Shown here in pieces: positions 59,843 to 64,000 of a stretch of 64,000 nt of DNA (positions are counted from its first letter, which is position 1; every line of letters begins with the position of its first letter). The notes below the pieces were generated by a model, which saw only the letters and a list, made by a program, of their open reading frames with translations, did not search any database and had not been told where the DNA came from. The DNA is from Nocardioides sp. GY 10127 (GTDB lineage: Bacteria; Actinomycetota; Actinomycetes; Propionibacteriales; Nocardioidaceae): NCBI RefSeq assembly GCF_004919085.1, contig NZ_STGL01000002.1, positions 372,001 through 436,000 on the forward strand. Reading direction: 5' to 3'. The position numbers were made by a program, and so were the translations under genes.

Positions 59843-62175
59843 CGCAGGCTCCCGGCGGGGTCGAGGGTGCGACGACCGGTCTCGGGGCTCGCCCAGTCCA
59901 CGATCGTCCAGTGGTGGCGGCGGGCGTGACGCATGAGCGCCACGTCGGGGCTCACGGCCACGGGATGGCCGACGGCCGCCAGGAGCGGCAGGTCGGAGTG
60001 GGAGTCGGCGTAGGCGTAGGACTGCGACAGGTCGAGTCCGTGCTCGGACGCGTACCCCTGGAGGAACGCGGCCCGCGACTCCCCCACGAGCGGTGAGGAC
60101 ACCAGGTGCCCGGTGGCGCGGCCCCGCTCGTCGGCGACGAGGTCGACCGCCTCCACATGGTCGAAGAGCGGCGCGAGCGGGCGGGTCAGCGGACGCACCG
60201 CCCCGGTGACCAGCACCGTGCGGTGCCCGGCCCGGCGGTGCTCGCGGATGCGTCGGACCGCCTCCGGTGCCAGGCGCGACAGCACGTGGCTGGTCAGCAG
60301 CTCGTCGGCGACCGCGTCGAGCTCCGCCAGGTCCGCCCCGGCGTACTCGCGGTAGACGGCGCGCAGCAGGGCGCCCCGGTCGCGACGCTCGGCGCGCACC
60401 AGCCCGGGGACCCGGGCGGCCGTCCGGGCGAGCTCGGCGAGCCGTCCCGCACCCTCGAGCTCGGCCAGCCGCATCCAGAGGTAGGTCTCGACCACGTTGG
60501 AGGACAGCAGCGTGCCGTCCATGTCGAAGACCGCCACCACGTCGGAGCCGGACCGCTCGGGCGTCGGGCCGGCCGCGGGACCGTCGACGACGCGGCGCAG
60601 CTCGCTGCCGCCGGCGGTCCGCCCCTTCTCCCGGCGCAGCCGCAGCTCGTCGAGCCGGCGCACCGGCTTCGTGACGGACGGGAAGTGGATGTCGCCCAGG
60701 TACACCGGCCAGTCCACGACGGCGGTGTCGAAGCGGAAGACCTGCTGGTCCTCCACCGACAGCGACCGCTGGAGCGCCAGCGTGCGGCGGTCGGAGTAGC
60801 GCAGGTCGGCCTTCGCGTACTCCTGGTAGAGCGTGAGGTAGCGGCGCAGGAACTCCACCCGCGCGTTCTGCTTGTCGATCCCGGTCGCGATCGACCGGGA
60901 TCGTGCGGAGCGGGGAGCCCGGTCCACGAGCCGGTCGGCCACCTTCAGCGCCCGCTCGCTGGTGGCGAGCAGTCGCTCGACGCTCGCGGCGCCCGGGAAC
61001 TTCCAGGTCGGCAGGGCCACGGTGCCGCGGGGTCCGCCGGCGAAGGGGTGGGCGAGGAAGTAGTCCCGGACCTGCTCGTAGAGCACCCGGAACGTCAGCG
61101 GGTTGCGGTCGCCCGAGGACACGTGGAAGTAGCCGACCTCGGCGGGGGCCGGCGGGTGGGCCAGGACCGCGACGATCGCGGAGACCACGTGGTCGACCGG
61201 CACGATGTCGATGGTGGTGTCGGAGGCCGCCGGGAACTCGGGCAGCTCCCCGCGCCCGTAGGCCAGGATCAGGGGCTCGGCCATCTTGAAGCCCTCGATC
61301 CAGCCCGGGTAGGGCCGTTCGAGCGCCGACTCGATGATGCTCGGGCGGACGATGGACACGACCCGCCCGGCGGCGGCGTGCTCCTCCACGACCCGCTCGC
61401 CCAGCGCCTTGGTGAACGTGTAGCAGTCGGTCCAGCCCAGGCTGCGGGCCCGCTCGGTGCCGACCCGGACCAGCTCGTCCTTGACCCACTGCCGCCGGGC
61501 CTCCTCGGCCGCGCGGGAGGCCGTCAGCAGGCCCGCCCGGCCGTGGGTGCGCTCGGCGGCCTCGCGCAGCTCGGTCAGCTTCTCCGAGGTGCGCGAGCGG
61601 TGCTCCACCTCGTCCTTCTGCGCCAGGCCCCAGGCGAGCTCGGCGGCGACGTCGACGTCGTGCTCGACGCTCGCCTCGGGCACGTGACCACGGCGGCGGC
61701 CGGCCACGTACGCGGTCGACACGTGGACGTAGTGCACCGGGCTGCCCTGCGCCGTCTCGACCTCCGCGACCCGCGCCAGCAGGTCCCGGGTACCGACGAC
61801 GTTGGTGGTGAAGGCCTCGTGGACCGGCGGGTCGAAGCTGACGTCGCCCGCGCAGTGCACGACCGCGTCGAGGTCCGTGGGCAGCGCCGGGACGTCCGCC
61901 AGGTCGCCCTCCAGGACGCCCACGCGGGCGGCCATGAGCGGCTCGACGCCACCGGCGGAGGCGACGACGTCGGAGAAGATCTCCTTGCCGAGGAGCTTGG
62001 CGGTGCGCTGCTCCCCGGTGATGGCGCCCTTGGGCCGGACGAGCACGGTCGCGCGGACGCCGGGGACCTCGGTGAGGAGCAGGTGCAGCAGCGCCTCGCC
62101 CACGAACCCCGTCACGCCCGTGAGCAGCACGTGCGTCCCGGCCAGCCGTGCGGCCACCCCGTCTGCCTGCGCCAT
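59839..62175 (-). CDS. Fatty acyl-CoA reductase-like SDR fused to HAD-IB hydrolase
   Basis: 778 residues, two functions. The N-terminal extended SDR (about 12-350) has VLLTGVTGFVGEALLHLLL, VVHCAGDVSFD, VHVSTAYVAG and CYTFTKALGERVV with the Tyr-Lys pair, as in fatty acyl-CoA/carboxylic acid reductase domains; a FAR-C-like region follows to about 500. The C-terminal HAD-IB domain (about 548-778) has VFDMDGTLLSSNVVE, VTGAVRPLTRPLA and YADSHSDLPLL. Expected to reduce an activated acyl chain and to remove or transfer a phosphate. First gene of the lipid operon (fusion, MDR, LarA-like, PlsC). Confidence 0.9.
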   Translation of the reverse strand: MAQADGVAARLAGTHVLLTGVTGFVGEALLHLLLTEVPGVRATVLVRPKGAITGEQRTAKLLGKEIFSDVVASAGGVEPLMAARVGVLEGDLADVPALPTDLDAVVHCAGDVSFDPPVHEAFTTNVVGTRDLLARVAEVETAQGSPVHYVHVSTAYVAGRRRGHVPEASVEHDVDVAAELAWGLAQKDEVEHRSRTSEKLTELREAAERTHGRAGLLTASRAAEEARRQWVKDELVRVGTERARSLGWTDCYTFTKALGERVVEEHAAAGRVVSIVRPSIIESALERPYPGWIEGFKMAEPLILAYGRGELPEFPAASDTTIDIVPVDHVVSAIVAVLAHPPAPAEVGYFHVSSGDRNPLTFRVLYEQVRDYFLAHPFAGGPRGTVALPTWKFPGAASVERLLATSERALKVADRLVDRAPRSARSRSIATGIDKQNARVEFLRRYLTLYQEYAKADLRYSDRRTLALQRSLSVEDQQVFRFDTAVVDWPVYLGDIHFPSVTKPVRRLDELRLRREKGRTAGGSELRRVVDGPAAGPTPERSGSDVVAVFDMDGTLLSSNVVETYLWMRLAELEGAGRLAELARTAARVPGLVRAERRDRGALLRAVYREYAGADLAELDAVADELLTSHVLSRLAPEAVRRIREHRRAGHRTVLVTGAVRPLTRPLAPLFDHVEAVDLVADERGRATGHLVSSPLVGESRAAFLQGYASEHGLDLSQSYAYADSHSDLPLLAAVGHPVAVSPDVALMRHARRHHWTIVDWASPETGRRTLDPAGSLR

Positions 62176-62320
62176 CCGTCCTCCTCGCCCACTCGTCGCG
62201 GGCGACCCTCACCGCCCGCGGACGCACCGTATCCCGAGCCCCCGACGGCGCCCGGGCCGCCCACCCGTCAGGTAACGGGTGTCACACCCGGGCCGCCGGG
62301 ACCCGTCCGTGCACCTCGGC

Positions 62321-62902
62321 TCAGCCCAGGACGCCGGCGCCCTCGAGGATCAGCAGCACGCCGAAGATCGCGAAGAGCACGGCCGCACCGATCTGGATGG
62401 CACGCTCGGGCAGCTTGCGGCCCAGGACGGCACCCACGACGATCGCGAGCGCGTCGGCGGCGACCATGCCGACGGTCGAGCCCACCCAGGTGCCGAACCA
62501 GCCCTCCTGGGTGGCGAGGGTGATCGTCGCGAGCATGGTCTTGTCCCCGAGCTCGGCCAGGAAGAACGCGACGCCGACCGCCAGGATCGCGGCGCCCTTG
62601 CTGCGGCGGGCCTTCTCGGCCTCCTCGTCGGTGAGCTCGTCGCCCTTGAGCGTCCAGACGGCGAAGGCGAGGAACGCCAGGCCCGCGACGATCGCGATGA
62701 CGCCCTGGTAGGACTCGAAGGCGGAGCCGATGAAGTAACCGATCGCCACCGAGGCCAGGTGCACGATCGCGGTCGCCGCGGTGATGCCGATCAGGACGTC
62801 GCGGGCTCGGTAGCGCGCGGCGAACGTCATCGCCATGAGCTGGGACTTGTCGCCCAGCTCGGCCACGAAGATCACGGCGGTCGAGAGCAGGAATGCTTCC
62901 AT
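62321..62902 (-). CDS. TMEM165/GDT1 (UPF0016) family Mn2+ exporter
   Basis: 193 residues, six helices in two repeats, each with the cation motif E-L-G-D-K-(S/T): FVAELGDKSQLMAM and FLAELGDKTMLATI. A charged loop (about 88-102) joins the halves. Bacterial members export Mn2+ (MneA type). A yybP-ykoY riboswitch precedes the gene and fits this role: high Mn2+ would switch expression on. The ATG has AAAGGA about 10 nt upstream, inside the riboswitch-controlled leader. Confidence 0.93.
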   Translation of the reverse strand: MEAFLLSTAVIFVAELGDKSQLMAMTFAARYRARDVLIGITAATAIVHLASVAIGYFIGSAFESYQGVIAIVAGLAFLAFAVWTLKGDELTDEEAEKARRSKGAAILAVGVAFFLAELGDKTMLATITLATQEGWFGTWVGSTVGMVAADALAIVVGAVLGRKLPERAIQIGAAVLFAIFGVLLILEGAGVLG

Positions 62903-62981
62903 CAGGGGGTCCTTTCCGGGCCCGACCCGGTTCGCTCTGCGGTTCTCACCACGGACACGCGCCTCGGCCGGGCACGTGTCG

Positions 62982-63118
62982 TGCCACCCGCGCGGTCGCG
63001 CAGGTGCGTGGCAGTGCCGGCCGAAGGTCTCGTCCGCCGCAGGCGGCCCCCCGTACCGGACCCGGTGCTGCTGGGTCAGTGTGTCGACACGAGGCGTTGG
63101 GGACTACTCCCCCTCGAA
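62982..63118 (-). promoter_or_regulatory. yybP-ykoY manganese riboswitch
   Basis: On the minus strand the leader has the two conserved blocks: GGGGAGTAGTCC (63112-63101) and GACGAGACCTTCGGCC (63034-63019), closed by CGAGG pairing with CCTTCG (P1). Downstream, TGCCACGC... and ...GGGTGGCA form a long GC hairpin (63013-62982), the probable expression platform. About 80 nt remain before the exporter ATG. Confidence 0.85.
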
Positions 63119-63221
63119 CTGGGCCGCACGCTACCAGCCCGGCCGGGGACGACGCACCGGGACGATGCTCACACCCGGCTCACAGACTGCTCGCCCCCCG
63201 GGCGGCCGGCCCCTGGACCGC

Positions 63222-64000
63222 TCACTCCCGGGAGAAGGCGGAGGCCCGCGCGACCTGCTCGTCCGTCGGGGTCACGCCGGTGTACCGGGCGAACTGCCGG
63301 GCCGCCTGCAGCGCGATGACCTCGGCCCCGGTCACGACCGGCAGGCCGGCGTCCCGTGCCGCCCGGACGAGCGGCGTCTCGGAGGGGAACGCCACGACGT
63401 CCATCACGCCGCTCGCGACGTGGAGGTGCCGGTGGTCGAACGCGAGCTCCTCGGCCTGCGGCCCGTCCATCCCGAGCGGGGTGACGTTCACCAGGAGGGC
63501 GCCCTCGACCGGGTTCTCCGGGACGTCGGGCAGCCAGCGGAACCCGTAGCGCTCGGCCAGGGCGGGGCCCGCCTCGCGGTTGCGCGCGACCACCGTGACG
63601 TCCTCGTACCCGCTGCCCTGGAGGGCCGCCGCCACGGCCTTCGCCATCCCGCCCGAGCCGCGCAGCAGCACGGGGGCGGAGGTGTCGAGGCCGTGCGAGG
63701 CGACGAGGGACTGCACGGCCTCGTAGTCCGTGTTCGACGCGACGAGCCGCCCGCCGGTGTTGACCACGGTGTTGACCGCGTCGATCGCCGCGGCCGACTC
63801 CTCCACCTCGTCCACGAAGGCCATGACGTCGGTCTTGAACGGCATCGAGACCGAGACCCCGCCGATCCCGAGCGCCCGCACCCCACGGATGGCGCCCTCG
63901 AGGTCGTCGGTGCTGAACGCCTTGTAGACGAACGGCAGGTCGAGCTCGTCGTAGAGGTAGTTGTGGAATCGGGTCCCGATGTTCGAGGGCCGGCCCGAGA
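63222..64000 (-). CDS. Shikimate dehydrogenase-like oxidoreductase, partial
   Basis: The 5' end is beyond the right edge; about 258 C-terminal residues are visible. GRPSNIGTRFHNYLYDEL, then SVSMPFKTDVM with the catalytic Lys, IDAVNTVVN, SNTDYEAV with the Asp, NAD(P)-binding LLRGSGGMAKAVAAAL and VNVTPLGM. The fold is AroE, and the block GRP-NIGTRFHN resembles the SdhL (shikimate dehydrogenase-like) group more than housekeeping AroE, so a substrate other than shikimate is possible. Confidence 0.87.
   Translation of the reverse strand, partial: SGRPSNIGTRFHNYLYDELDLPFVYKAFSTDDLEGAIRGVRALGIGGVSVSMPFKTDVMAFVDEVEESAAAIDAVNTVVNTGGRLVASNTDYEAVQSLVASHGLDTSAPVLLRGSGGMAKAVAAALQGSGYEDVTVVARNREAGPALAERYGFRWLPDVPENPVEGALLVNVTPLGMDGPQAEELAFDHRHLHVASGVMDVVAFPSETPLVRAARDAGLPVVTGAEVIALQAARQFARYTGVTPTDEQVARASAFSRE

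Noticed and set aside
1..64000. tRNA genes
   Set aside because: I looked for the T-loop/acceptor pattern (ggttcgaatcc and its complement) on both strands and found no convincing cloverleaf.

Overview
The window comes from a very high-GC actinobacterium. Candidate relatives are Nocardioides or other Propionibacteriales, inferred from gene order and protein character, since no database could be searched. Supporting signs are the M. tuberculosis-like core order (glnE, glnA2, panB, RNase H/phosphatase, zinc-ribbon protein, Nif3-like), a type 1c methionine aminopeptidase, an MhuD-type haem oxygenase, frequent GTG starts, ATGA/GTGA stop-start overlaps and many TANNNT -10 boxes 6-7 nt from start codons (leaderless mRNAs).

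Layout. 1-14.3 kb is a housekeeping block: glnE (cut by the left edge), a class I amidotransferase, glnA2, a secreted protein, nadE, galE, a VOC protein, panB, a secreted PQQ-type sugar dehydrogenase, a CNNM/DUF21-CBS membrane protein, two small proteins and map. 14.5-17.9 kb is an ATP-grasp/alpha-E/transglutaminase operon. 18.0-21.6 kb has two tandem GNAT acetyltransferases, the RNase P RNA gene, a heptamer tandem array with a duplicated 64-bp repeat, a rifampin ADP-ribosyltransferase (arr) and an EEP-family hydrolase.

21.7-39.9 kb is the accessory part: a PotABCD-like importer (binding protein apart from its permease/ATPase operon), a CocE/NonD hydrolase, a PLP aminotransferase, an aldehyde dehydrogenase, an MDR dehydrogenase, an M20 peptidase, a ThDP 2-oxoacid decarboxylase-like enzyme, a DUF1028 protein, a two-component flavin monooxygenase, an IclR regulator and a GMC oxidoreductase. 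The four transcription start regions of this set (22.8, 25.0, 32.9 and 37.2 kb) each carry the same operator-like motif, GTTG-N9-CAAC plus a third half-site 4 nt away. I read this as one regulon, probably run by the IclR protein, that imports an amine-like compound and degrades it by hydrolysis, transamination, decarboxylation and aldehyde oxidation. The substrate is unknown.

39.9-47.7 kb holds an animal-type haem peroxidase, an S51 peptidase, an FAD amine oxidase, a Ni/Co permease and a short UvrA-like ATPase. An intergenic region of about 580 nt follows with several abutting RNA hairpins. 48.3-54.2 kb returns to core genes: RNB ribonuclease, yaaA, RNase H/phosphatase fusion, zinc-ribbon protein with a probable CTG start, Nif3-like protein and mhuD. 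54.2-62.2 kb is a lipid-looking minus-strand series: acyl-CoA ligase, PlsC acyltransferase, LarA-like protein, MDR dehydrogenase and a fatty-acyl-reductase/HAD fusion. The right end has a Mn exporter under a yybP-ykoY riboswitch and a shikimate dehydrogenase-like gene cut by the edge. At several loci, mostly gene ends, 12-bp units of unrelated sequence are tandemly repeated three or four times.
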